Under the pieces are notes generated by a model. The model was given only the letters and a program-made list of their open reading frames with translations. It did not search any database and was not told the DNA's origin. The position numbers were made by a program, and so were the translations under genes. A stretch of DNA of 9,830 nucleotides from an uncultured Oscillospiraceae bacterium (lineage in GTDB: Bacteria; Bacillota; Clostridia; Oscillospirales; Oscillospiraceae). The stretch spans positions 1 through 9,830 of the forward strand of contig CABVDR010000085.1 in NCBI GenBank assembly GCA_902497145.1. Direction: 5' to 3'. Of this stretch, positions 1-6,828 are shown piece after piece (position 1 is the stretch's first letter; each line of letters begins with the position of its first letter).

Positions 1-962
1 ATGGTGGCCCCCCGGAAGCGGTAGATGGACTGGTCGTCGTCGCCCACCACGCAGAAGTTTTCATAGCCCCCTGCCAGGGTGGAGGCTAGTAAGTACTGCA
101 GGTTGTTGGTGTCCTGGTACTCGTCAATGAGGACGTAGCGGAATTTCCGCTGATAATAGGCGCGTACCTCCTCAAACTGCTGAAGCAGCCGGACGGTGTG
201 CAGGATGATATCGTCAAAGTCCAGGGCGTTGGCCTCCCACAGCCGATGCTGATACTGGGTGTACACCTTGGCGATCTTGCTCAGGCGGTAGTCCCCCGCC
301 TTCTCGCACTCTTTGGCGTAGTCCTCCGCCAGCAGCATCTGGTCCTTTGCCCGGGAGATATGGCCCAGGATGGACCGGGGCGGGAACTGCTTGTCGTCCA
401 GGTTCAGTTCCTTGAGGCAGTCCTTAATGACCCGCAGGGAGTCGTCGGTATCATAAATGGTAAAGGAGGAGGCAAAGCCCAGCTTCTCAATGTCCCGGCG
501 TAGGATGCGCACGCAGGCGGAGTGGAAGGTGGATGCCCACACGTCCTCCGCCTCGGGACCCAGCATGGCGGACAGGCGGTCCTTCAGCTCCCCGGCCGCC
601 TTATTGGTAAAGGTAATGGCCAAGATCGTCCAGGGGGCGGCAGGCTCCAGGGCGCACAGGGAGACCATCCGGTCCCGGTCCCCCTCCCCGGTCTTGGCGT
701 AGGTCTCCAGAAATTCCAGGTCCTCCGGTGAGGCCCACTCGGGCACCTCCGGGCTGTCGGAGCCCCGGCCATAACGCATCAGGTTTGCAATGCGGTTAAT
801 AAGCACCGTGGTCTTTCCGCTGCCCGCTCCTGCCAGCAGCAGCAGGGGGCCCTGGGTGGTCAGCACCGCCTTTTGCTGCTCCGGGTTCAGCTTAGAAAAA
901 TCTCGAGCGATGGCCCCACGGCGGGCGGCGGCAAAGCGTTGTTCTTGTTCATGATCCAGCAT
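1..962 (-). CDS. pcrA: ATP-dependent DNA helicase PcrA/UvrD, N-terminal part (cut by window edge)
   Basis: This is a superfamily 1A 3'-to-5' DNA helicase, which in Gram-positive bacteria acts in nucleotide excision repair, plasmid replication and removal of RecA or stalled complexes. Reading leftwards from ATG at 962 gives 320 uninterrupted codons that run off the window, against about 740 residues for full-length PcrA. Visible motifs are the Q-motif region LNPEQQKAV (residues 25-33), Walker A AGAGSGKTT (44-52), motif Ia AITFTNKAA (115-123), Walker B/motif II DEYQDTN (280-286) and motif III VVGDDDQSIYRFRGA (305-319). Between motifs I and Ia there are about 40 more residues than in B. subtilis PcrA (roughly residues 63-108, acidic). 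The Shine-Dalgarno is weak (AGGA at 975-972, 9 bases upstream). It has its own promoter at 1006-1034, so this gene probably heads its transcript. The family is secure. PcrA rather than another UvrD paralogue is inferred from the QSIYRFRGA and ITFTNKAA forms. Confidence 0.93.
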   Translation of the reverse strand, partial: MLDHEQEQRFAAARRGAIARDFSKLNPEQQKAVLTTQGPLLLLAGAGSGKTTVLINRIANLMRYGRGSDSPEVPEWASPEDLEFLETYAKTGEGDRDRMVSLCALEPAAPWTILAITFTNKAAGELKDRLSAMLGPEAEDVWASTFHSACVRILRRDIEKLGFASSFTIYDTDDSLRVIKDCLKELNLDDKQFPPRSILGHISRAKDQMLLAEDYAKECEKAGDYRLSKIAKVYTQYQHRLWEANALDFDDIILHTVRLLQQFEEVRAYYQRKFRYVLIDEYQDTNNLQYLLASTLAGGYENFCVVGDDDQSIYRFRGAT

Positions 963-1005
963 AGTGATCCGTCCTGTCTTTTTAATAAGATAATTCGTGT
1001 CCTTC

Positions 1006-1034
1006 ATTGTACCGAAAACCTGCCGTCCGGTCAA
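1006..1034 (-). promoter_or_regulatory. sigma-A-type promoter of pcrA
   Basis: On the minus strand there is a -35 box TTGACC (1034-1029), a spacer of exactly 17 bases, and a -10 box TACAAT (1011-1006). Each box differs from consensus at one position. The predicted start is near 999, giving a leader of roughly 37 bases to the pcrA ATG at 962. I see no LexA/SOS-like palindrome over it. Confidence 0.75.
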
Positions 1035-1178
1035 CCGGGAAGCGCTGTCTCAGATTCCCTCAATTTTGTGGTATGGTTTTTCCTTCCTGTGCATATACTT
1101 CCAGTGCAGGCCAGACGTGCAGGGCATTTCTCGGAATCCTGCATTTCGTTGTTTTAAAAAGTGGGACAACCTGTGATT

Positions 1179-1219
1179 TTGCAACTGAATTGTAACTCTT
1201 TTTTCATCCCCATGTAATC
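1179..1219 (+). promoter_or_regulatory. possible operator: 8-mers repeated every 11 bases
   Basis: TTGCAACT (1179-1186) and TTGTAACT (1190-1197) are direct repeats exactly 11 bases apart. Looser copies continue in the same phase, TTTTCATC (1201-1208) and ATGTAATC (1212-1219). Direct repeats with one-helical-turn spacing are typical of sites bound by OmpR/PhoB-family response regulators. The array lies 30-70 bases upstream of an extended -10 that lacks a good -35 box. Only the first two copies are strong, so this could be chance in AT-rich DNA. Confidence 0.3.
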
Positions 1220-1247
1220 GCTTCGAAACCAACTGAACCATCTTTTT

Positions 1248-1256
1248 TGCTATACT
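1248..1256 (+). promoter_or_regulatory. extended -10 promoter for the exported-protein gene
   Basis: TGCTATACT is a TGn-extended -10 element, with a second overlapping TATAAT at 1260-1265. No recognisable -35 box sits 16-18 bases upstream, which fits either extended -10 recognition alone or help from an activator. The predicted start for the first hexamer is near 1263. The ribosome binding site AAAGGAGG follows at 1283-1290. Confidence 0.5.
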
Positions 1257-1298
1257 GTATATAATCAAAAGTATAAAGAATGAAAGGAGGGTCCCGCT

Positions 1299-1928
1299 GT
1301 GAAAAAGCTGATCCTTTCTCTTACTATCGTTTCTCTTCTCGTCTTTCCCTTGGGTGCCGCTGCCTTGACGGAATCTCAGCAGGAGGCCCTCCCCTCCGTC
1401 TCCACGGAGGAGGTCCACGGCAATGTGCCCGCCCAGAGCACAGTGGCCCAGGCCATGACCCCCGCCATCCACGCGCTGGTGCTGTCCATGACGGAAAACC
1501 ACCTGGACTACGACCCCAGCGACAGTGAGTTTTTGTGGACGAGCCTTTACTACATGCTCAGCCTCTACGGCCAGATGGACGAGCGGGCGGAGTTTACCGA
1601 CGATGTAATGATCCTCCCCTCCGAAATGGTACGGGATTACGCCGCGGCCCTCTACCCCGATGTTGCCCAGCTGCCGGATATTCCCGCCCCCATCTCTCAG
1701 CGCATCGCCTACTTCCCCGCGGATGACTCCTATCGGCTGGCTCGTGGCGATGAAGGTCTCGTTCAGGTCGTGGTGGATGACTCCCAGACCCAGGCCGACG
1801 GCCAGATTCTTCTCTCCGGACGGATGACCGCTCTGGAAGACAACAGTACCCTGTACACCTTCCAGGCCACTCTCACTCCCCGGGACACCATGTTTGGTTT
1901 TATCATTGATTCTTTGACCATCTCTTAA
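1299..1928 (+). CDS. exported protein of unknown function
   Basis: The product has 209 residues and I do not recognise the family. It starts at GTG 1299, chosen because AAAGGAGG (1283-1290) lies 8 bases upstream and the signal peptide begins there. Residues 1-22 form a classic Sec signal peptide: MKK, then a hydrophobic core (LILSLTIVSLLVFPLG), then AAA before residue 23, a good signal peptidase I site. There is no lipobox and no cysteine anywhere. The mature part is acidic, with a likely helical segment (about 45-95) and a strand-rich C-terminal third (about 155-209) that alternates polar and hydrophobic residues. There are no transmembrane segments after the signal, so the protein is probably released or wall-associated. 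It is monocistronic, with a promoter at 1248 and a terminator at 1951. Its place upstream of murC does not by itself imply a wall function. Confidence 0.8.
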   Translation: MKKLILSLTIVSLLVFPLGAAALTESQQEALPSVSTEEVHGNVPAQSTVAQAMTPAIHALVLSMTENHLDYDPSDSEFLWTSLYYMLSLYGQMDERAEFTDDVMILPSEMVRDYAAALYPDVAQLPDIPAPISQRIAYFPADDSYRLARGDEGLVQVVVDDSQTQADGQILLSGRMTALEDNSTLYTFQATLTPRDTMFGFIIDSLTIS

Positions 1929-1950
1929 GTGAGTTTCTCCTTTTGGAAAA

Positions 1951-1982
1951 CGCCCGATGTCTTTGGCATCGGGCGCTTTTCT
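1951..1982 (+). terminator. intrinsic terminator after the exported-protein gene
   Basis: The 9-base-pair stem CGCCCGATG (1951-1959) / CATCGGGCG (1967-1975) has a 7-base loop and is followed by CTTTTCT. An A-run (GGAAAA, 1945-1950) lies on the 5' side, so the structure could also work on the minus strand. It begins 22 bases after the stop codon and separates this gene from murC. Confidence 0.85.
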
Positions 1983-2005
1983 GCCCGCTGCTCTGCCATT
2001 TTTTC

Positions 2006-2034
2006 TTGTGATTTCCGGTGGGCTGTATTATAAT
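2006..2034 (+). promoter_or_regulatory. sigma-A-type promoter of murC
   Basis: There is a -35 box TTGTGA (2006-2011), a 17-base spacer and a perfect -10 box TATAAT (2029-2034). The predicted start is near 2041, giving a leader of about 56 bases before the murC start codon. It lies downstream of the terminator at 1951, so murC has its own transcript. Confidence 0.75.
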
Positions 2035-2048
2035 ATTTCCGAATCGGC

Positions 2049-2085
2049 GCCCGCACCTGAATGCGGGCTGAAATTTGATTTTTTT
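2049..2085 (+). promoter_or_regulatory. hairpin plus T-rich tract in the murC leader
   Basis: The 7-base-pair stem GCCCGCA (2049-2055) / TGCGGGC (2062-2068) has a 6-base loop and starts within about 10 bases of the predicted 5' end. A T-rich stretch ending in seven Ts (2079-2085) follows, just before the Shine-Dalgarno. The gap of about 10 bases between stem and T-run is long for an intrinsic terminator. It may therefore be a 5' stabilising hairpin, an attenuator, or nothing functional. Confidence 0.4.
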
Positions 2086-2096
2086 CGAGGTGTTTC

Positions 2097-3470
2097 ATGA
2101 TGAACCCTGATATTCATGACTATATCCGCCCCGGCAAGCACGCCCATCTGGTGGGCATCGGCGGGGTATCCATGTCTCCCCTGGCCGAGGTGCTCCACGG
2201 CGCAGGCGTGAACATCACCGGCTCCGACTTCCACGAGAGCGAGACGGTGGAGCATCTGCGCTCTCTTGGCATCCCTGTGGTGATCGGCCACCTGCCTGAG
2301 AGTGTACGTGGGGCAGACTGTGTCATCCGTACTGCCGCCGTCCACGACGACAACCCCGAAATTGCCGCCGCCCGGGCCGCCGGCATTCCTGTCTTTGAGC
2401 GGGCCCAGGCCTGGGGAGCCATCATGCGCCACTATCAGAACGCCCTGTGCGTAGCTGGTACCCACGGAAAAACTACCACCACCTCCATGTGCACCCACAT
2501 CTTCCTGGCTGCCCAGCGGGACCCCACCGTCATGATCGGCGGCATGCTGCCCGCTCTGGGGGCCGGCCATCGGGTTGGCAAAGGGGACACCATCATTTTG
2601 GAGTCCTGCGAATACTGCAACTCCTTCCTCTCCTTCCTCCCCACCGTGGCGGTCATCCTCAACGTGGATGCCGACCACCTGGACTTCTTCAAGGATCTGG
2701 AGGATGTGAAGCACTCGTTCCGCCGCTTTGCCCAGCTGGTGCCTCAGGGCGGCTGCGTGGTGGCCGACGGGGACGACAAAAACACCATGGACGCCCTGAA
2801 AGGGCTGGATAAACCCATGCTCACCTTCGGACTGGAGCAGGGGGACATCCACACCGCCAACCTCACCTGGAACAAGGGGCTGCCCACCTTCGACCTGGTC
2901 TATCAGGGAAAGACCCTCATTACCCTGTCTCTCCGGGTCCCCGGCATTCACAATGTGCGCAACGCCCTGGCTGCCGCCGGAGCCGCCCTCCAGCTGAACG
3001 TCCCCGTGGACGCCATCCGGGAGGGCCTGTATGCCTTCGGCGGAGCCCACCGCCGCTTTGAGCACAAGGGAGAATACCACGGCGCGGTGCTCTATGACGA
3101 CTACGCCCACCATCCCCATGAGCTCCAGGCCCTTCTGTCCACCGTGAAAACGTTGGGCTATCAGCGGGTGATCTGCGCCTTCCAGCCCCACACCTACACC
3201 CGCACCAAGGAGCTTTTTGACGACTTTGTGGAAGTGCTCAAGCTGCCCGATAAGGCGCTGCTGGCCGAGATCTTCCCCGCCCGGGAAACCAACACCCTGG
3301 GCATCTCCTCCAAGGATCTGGCCGACCGCATCCCCAACGCGGAGTTCTGCCCCACGCTGGAGGATGTCACCGCCCGGCTGCGTCAGCTGGCCCAGCCCGG
3401 CGACCTGCTGCTCACCGTGGGCGCGGGGGACATTTATCTGGCCGGAGAAGCTCTGCTGAACGAGGCCTAA
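2097..3470 (+). CDS. murC: UDP-N-acetylmuramate--L-alanine ligase MurC
   Basis: MurC is a cytoplasmic ATP-dependent ligase that adds L-alanine to UDP-MurNAc, the first amino acid of the peptidoglycan stem peptide. The 457-residue length is normal. Three Mur-ligase domains are visible: an N-terminal UDP-binding Rossmann fold with GIGGVSMSPLAEVL (20-33); a central ATPase domain with P-loop GTHGKTTTTSM (121-131), the Gram-positive form ESCEY (169-173) and NVDADHLDFF (189-198); and a C-terminal domain with DDYAHHP (334-340), FQPHTYTRT (362-370) and VGAGDI (441-446). The FGGAHRRFE motif (314-322) is also typical. Two tandem start codons occur, ATG 2097 and ATG 2100. The Shine-Dalgarno GAGGTG (2087-2092) is spaced better from the second, so the protein may be one residue shorter. 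It has its own promoter, and a strong terminator follows. No neighbouring cell-wall genes lie in the window. Confidence 0.97.
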   Translation: MMNPDIHDYIRPGKHAHLVGIGGVSMSPLAEVLHGAGVNITGSDFHESETVEHLRSLGIPVVIGHLPESVRGADCVIRTAAVHDDNPEIAAARAAGIPVFERAQAWGAIMRHYQNALCVAGTHGKTTTTSMCTHIFLAAQRDPTVMIGGMLPALGAGHRVGKGDTIILESCEYCNSFLSFLPTVAVILNVDADHLDFFKDLEDVKHSFRRFAQLVPQGGCVVADGDDKNTMDALKGLDKPMLTFGLEQGDIHTANLTWNKGLPTFDLVYQGKTLITLSLRVPGIHNVRNALAAAGAALQLNVPVDAIREGLYAFGGAHRRFEHKGEYHGAVLYDDYAHHPHELQALLSTVKTLGYQRVICAFQPHTYTRTKELFDDFVEVLKLPDKALLAEIFPARETNTLGISSKDLADRIPNAEFCPTLEDVTARLRQLAQPGDLLLTVGAGDIYLAGEALLNEA

Positions 3471-3497
3471 GCCAACACCATATTTCACGATAAATTG

Positions 3498-3536
3498 CGG
3501 CGCCGCGGAAGAATGCTTCCGCGGCGCCGTGTTTTT
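3498..3536 (+). terminator. strong intrinsic terminator of murC, shared with convergent sbcC
   Basis: A perfect 14-base-pair GC-rich stem runs from 3498-3511 (CGGCGCCGCGGAAG) to 3516-3529, with the 4-base loop AATG, followed by TGTTTTT. It lies 27 bases after the murC stop. The T-run overlaps the last bases of the convergent sbcC gene. On the minus strand the hairpin is followed only by CAATTTATC, so it would terminate sbcC more weakly. Confidence 0.92.
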
Positions 3537-6500
3537 ACGTCTGAATCTCCACCCGGCTTCCTCCGGTGCGGTCCTTGGTCACAATGATCTGCTTGTCGAT
3601 CTTCTCCCGCAGCTCCGCCACGTGGGAGATGATGCCCACCAGCCGGTTGCCCTCGGTCAGACTGGTAAGAGCCCGGATGGCCTGCTGGAGGGACTCCTCA
3701 TCCAGGGAGCCGAAGCCCTCATCCACAAACATGGTATCCAGTCGAATGCCTCCGGCGGAGGACTGGATCTCGTCGGAGAGCCCCAGGGCCAGGGAAAGGG
3801 AGGCCTGGAAGGACTCGCCGCCGGACAGGGACTTGACACTGCGCTCCGAGCCGTTGTAGTGGTCCACCACGTCCAGCTCCAGTCCGCTCTGGCTACGGTT
3901 GTTTTCCGCCACCTGCCGCCGTTTCAGCTCATACTGTCCCCGGGACATAATCAGCAAGCGCACATTGGCCCGGCTGAGGATCCGGTCAAAGAAGGTCATC
4001 TGCACATAGGTCTCCAGGGCGATTTTCTCCTTGCCCTGGAGGTTTCCGTTCACGGTATTGGAGAGGTTCCGCACCCAGGTATACCGCTCCTCCAACACCC
4101 GGAGGGCCTGCGCCTTTTTCTGGATGTGATCCAGCGCCCCCTGGTTGGCTGACAGGCGGGTGTGGATGACCCGCTGGGCGGCGGCCGCTGCGGTTCGCTG
4201 CTCTGCCAGCTCCTGACTGCGGGTCTGCTGGGCGGCCATGTCGATGTCCTCCCCCTGCTCCAGCAGCTTTTGGAGTTCACAGATGGCAGTCTCCAGGCCG
4301 GCCAACTGGCTTTTGGCGGCGTTCCAAGCCTCCTCTGCCTCTTTGCGGGCCTGATCCAGTCCGGCGATCTCCCCCTCCAGCGCCCCTTTTCTGGCCTGGG
4401 CTTCGGCGGCGTCGGAATAATGGAGCTGGGCCTGCAGAATCTGGAGCTGCCCGGCTACCTCCTCCCGGCGGCTGCTGGTGCGGGCCAGCTCCTCCCGGGC
4501 GGCCGCGATCTCCTGCTCCAGCTTGCTCAGGTTCCCCTCGCTCTGGGGGATCCAGGCTTCCAGCTGCTGCTTCCGAGCGATCTTCTCTTCGGCCTGCTGC
4601 ACCTGACTTCCCAGCTGTTTTTGGGTCTGCTCCACCTTTTGAATCTGCGCGGCGATCTGCTGGGGGGCCTGGGAAAGAGGACAACTCTCCAACTGTTCCT
4701 CCAGCTGGCGTCGCAGGGTCTCCTCCAACTGCTCCTGCTGACCCTGAAGGCCGCTCTGGGCCACCTCGGCTTGGGTAATGGTCTCCCGCAGCTGCTCCTG
4801 CTGCGCCGTCAGGGCATTCAGCTTCTCCTCCTGGGCCTGGAGCTCCTGCTCCAGCTGGGCACGGTGGGTCAGCTGTCCCTCCAATTCCAGCAGCTCCCCG
4901 TAGACCTGAGTCAGAGCCTCGGCCACTTGGGTGCGGCAGTGTTCCAGCTGCTGCTGCGCCTGGTTCAGGTCCGGCTCCTCCACATAGGGCTTCATCTGGG
5001 CAAGGAGGTGGTGTTCCCGCTCCTGCACCGTGGTCTTCCAGCTACCTGCTGTCAGACTGGCCTCATTGGCCCGGCTCTGGGCCATTTCCCACGCCTCTTT
5101 GGCCCGCTCCAGCTCCGCCTCGGTAGGTGCCTGGGCGGAAATTTCAGCCGGGTTGGGGTGATGGACGGAGCCGCACACCGGGCAGGGTTGTCCCTCCTCC
5201 AGGGACTGGGCCAGGATTCCGGCCTGTTCATCCAAAAAGGCCCGGTTCATGCGGTGATAGGTTTCGCCCTTCTGTTCTGCCTCACCCTGGGCCTTCTGAT
5301 AGTCCGCCTGGGCTGTCTGTTGGGCCTTCACAGCCTGGTCCCATTCCTTGCGCAGCTTTTCCAGCTGCTCCAGGGCGTTTTGTTTCTCCTGGGCCTGCTC
5401 CTGCCGCCGCAGAAGGGCCTGTTTTTCCTGCTCCAGCCCCTCTGTTGCGTTCCAGCTCTCCTTCCCGGCCTGCAGTGCATCATTCTCCTGCTGCCACTGG
5501 GCAGACAGCGCCTCTCGCTGCCGGTACAGCCCCCGGCAATGCTCCAACCCTTCTTGAAGCCGCTGGCCGCAGCGCTGCCACGCCTGCATATCCTGCTCCA
5601 GGGTACACAGGGCCGTGCGGCGGTTTTCTGCCTGGGTCTGTTCCCCCAGCAGCCGCTCCTTGTCCGCCGCCGCCTGGCTCAGCCCTTCCCGCTCCCGCTT
5701 CCAGTTCTCCAGCTCCGCCTGCTGATTCTGCCGCTGTTCCTCCTGCTGACTTTTTTTCGTCTCTAGCTCCTGGGCAGCATCTTCCAGTTGGGCAAGCACA
5801 TTGCTCTTTTCCGTCAGTTCCTGATACCGGGGCAGCTCCGCCTCCAGGGCAGCCAGCTTTTGAGCCAGCCCCTCCCTCTGGGGAATCTTTTCCTGCTCCG
5901 CCTCCAGAAGGGCCTGGGCCTGCCGGGTCTGTTTCTGCTGCTCTTCCCGCTGCTCCATGGCCTGCGACAGTTTCTGCCGGGTCTTTTCCAGTTCCGCCGC
6001 CCGGCCCAGCTTGGCCGCCGTCTCTTGAATCTGCCCGTCCAACTCGTTCAGTTTCTTCTGCCAGCTCTCTTCCGCCTGGGTATCCTGGGCAATCAGGGTC
6101 TCAATCAGCTCTTCCGTCTCCCCGAAGGGCAGCTTTCCCTCCTGGGCCTGCTCCAGCTTGGGGCGCAGCAGATCCTCTGCCCCGCACTGTACCCCGCCGA
6201 TGTACTGCGTCACGCTGGCCTTGGCCGCCTCACACTCCCGCTGCAGCTTTCCCGACTCATTTTTCAGCCGCTCTTGGAAGATTTGATAGTACTGGGTTTT
6301 AAAAATATTCCGAAAGATATCCTGACGGCTCTTGGTATCTGCCAGCAGCAGCTTAAGGAAATCTCCCTGGGCGATCATGGCGATCTGGGCAAACTGGTCC
6401 CGGTCCAGGCCAATGATTCGGGTGATCTCCTCGTTGACCTCCTTGGTCTTGGTAATGATCCGCCCGTCCGGGAGCCGCAGCTCCACCTCCGCCTTCTGCA

Positions 6501-6828
6501 TGGTGGTTCCCTCGCCCTTTTTGGAAGGGCGCTCATACTCCGGACTGCGGCAGATGGTGTAGGTCTTTCCCCGGTAGGAGAAAATCAGCTCCACCCGGGT
6601 AGGCGTACCCAGCTCGGCGTACTTGGAGCGGAACATGGAGGGCTCCCGGTTTACTCCGCTGGGCTGTCCGTAGAGGGCATAGGTAATGGCATCAAAGATA
6701 GTAGTCTTTCCCGCCCCGGTGTCGCCGGTAATAAGGTAGAGCCCTTTCTCTCCCAGCTGGTCGAGGTTTACCTCCACTGTTCCGGCGTACGGCCCAAAGG
6801 CCGACAAGGTCAATTTCAGCGGTCTCAT
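3535..6828 (-). CDS. sbcC: nuclease subunit SbcC (Rad50-like ATPase with zinc hook)
   Basis: SbcC is the ATPase subunit of the SbcCD complex, the bacterial Mre11-Rad50, which cleaves DNA hairpins, palindromes and protein-blocked ends. I place the start at ATG 6828 (MRPLKLTLSAFGPYAGT, the family's usual N-terminus, with GGGGGAG just upstream), giving 1097 residues. An in-frame TTG at 6843 would add five unlikely residues. Domain order is: N-terminal ATPase lobe with Walker A GDTGAGKTT (35-43) and a Q-loop segment (IAMIAQGDFLKLLL); a long Gln/Glu-rich coiled coil; a central zinc hook CPVC with cysteines 549 and 552, almost exactly mid-protein; a returning coiled coil; and a C-terminal lobe with ABC signature LSGGES (1001-1006), Walker B VDEGFG (1035-1040) and D-loop SLDEE. 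All key residues are intact. The ATG overlaps the sbcD stop as ATGA, so translation is probably coupled. Its 3' end lies in murC's terminator. Confidence 0.97.
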   Translation of the reverse strand: MRPLKLTLSAFGPYAGTVEVNLDQLGEKGLYLITGDTGAGKTTIFDAITYALYGQPSGVNREPSMFRSKYAELGTPTRVELIFSYRGKTYTICRSPEYERPSKKGEGTTMQKAEVELRLPDGRIITKTKEVNEEITRIIGLDRDQFAQIAMIAQGDFLKLLLADTKSRQDIFRNIFKTQYYQIFQERLKNESGKLQRECEAAKASVTQYIGGVQCGAEDLLRPKLEQAQEGKLPFGETEELIETLIAQDTQAEESWQKKLNELDGQIQETAAKLGRAAELEKTRQKLSQAMEQREEQQKQTRQAQALLEAEQEKIPQREGLAQKLAALEAELPRYQELTEKSNVLAQLEDAAQELETKKSQQEEQRQNQQAELENWKREREGLSQAAADKERLLGEQTQAENRRTALCTLEQDMQAWQRCGQRLQEGLEHCRGLYRQREALSAQWQQENDALQAGKESWNATEGLEQEKQALLRRQEQAQEKQNALEQLEKLRKEWDQAVKAQQTAQADYQKAQGEAEQKGETYHRMNRAFLDEQAGILAQSLEEGQPCPVCGSVHHPNPAEISAQAPTEAELERAKEAWEMAQSRANEASLTAGSWKTTVQEREHHLLAQMKPYVEEPDLNQAQQQLEHCRTQVAEALTQVYGELLELEGQLTHRAQLEQELQAQEEKLNALTAQQEQLRETITQAEVAQSGLQGQQEQLEETLRRQLEEQLESCPLSQAPQQIAAQIQKVEQTQKQLGSQVQQAEEKIARKQQLEAWIPQSEGNLSKLEQEIAAAREELARTSSRREEVAGQLQILQAQLHYSDAAEAQARKGALEGEIAGLDQARKEAEEAWNAAKSQLAGLETAICELQKLLEQGEDIDMAAQQTRSQELAEQRTAAAAAQRVIHTRLSANQGALDHIQKKAQALRVLEERYTWVRNLSNTVNGNLQGKEKIALETYVQMTFFDRILSRANVRLLIMSRGQYELKRRQVAENNRSQSGLELDVVDHYNGSERSVKSLSGGESFQASLSLALGLSDEIQSSAGGIRLDTMFVDEGFGSLDEESLQQAIRALTSLTEGNRLVGIISHVAELREKIDKQIIVTKDRTGGSRVEIQT

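Larger units (their letters stand above)
963..1298. other. divergent intergenic region between pcrA and the exported-protein gene
   Basis: This stretch of 336 bases holds no credible gene. Short open frames in it lack ribosome binding sites and protein-like composition. It is visibly AT-richer than the flanking genes. It contains the pcrA promoter (1006-1034), a set of 11-base-phased T-rich repeats (1179-1219), and an extended -10 promoter with a strong ribosome binding site for the rightward gene (1248-1290). The middle part, 1035-1178, has three copies of the hexamer TGCAGG/CCTGCA (1105, 1118 and inverted at 1138) but nothing else I can assign. Confidence 0.6.

Noticed and set aside
1105..1158. 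TGCAGG repeats with inverted CCTGCA followed by TTTCGTTGTTTT, a possible terminator
   Set aside because: The stem is only 6 base pairs with a 14-base gap, and no gene ends nearby on either strand. It is probably chance.
2028..3488. Minus-strand open frame of 486 codons over murC
   Set aside because: It is a shadow of the GC-rich murC gene. It is rich in Gly, Val and His, has no domain pattern, and murC on the other strand has every expected motif.
4162..5766. Plus-strand leucine-rich open frame of 534 codons, and a proline-rich one at 5127-6302
   Set aside because: Both are antisense to the Gln/Glu-rich SbcC coiled coil. CAG and GAG codons read backwards give CTG and CTC leucines, which explains their composition. 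They lack ribosome binding sites.
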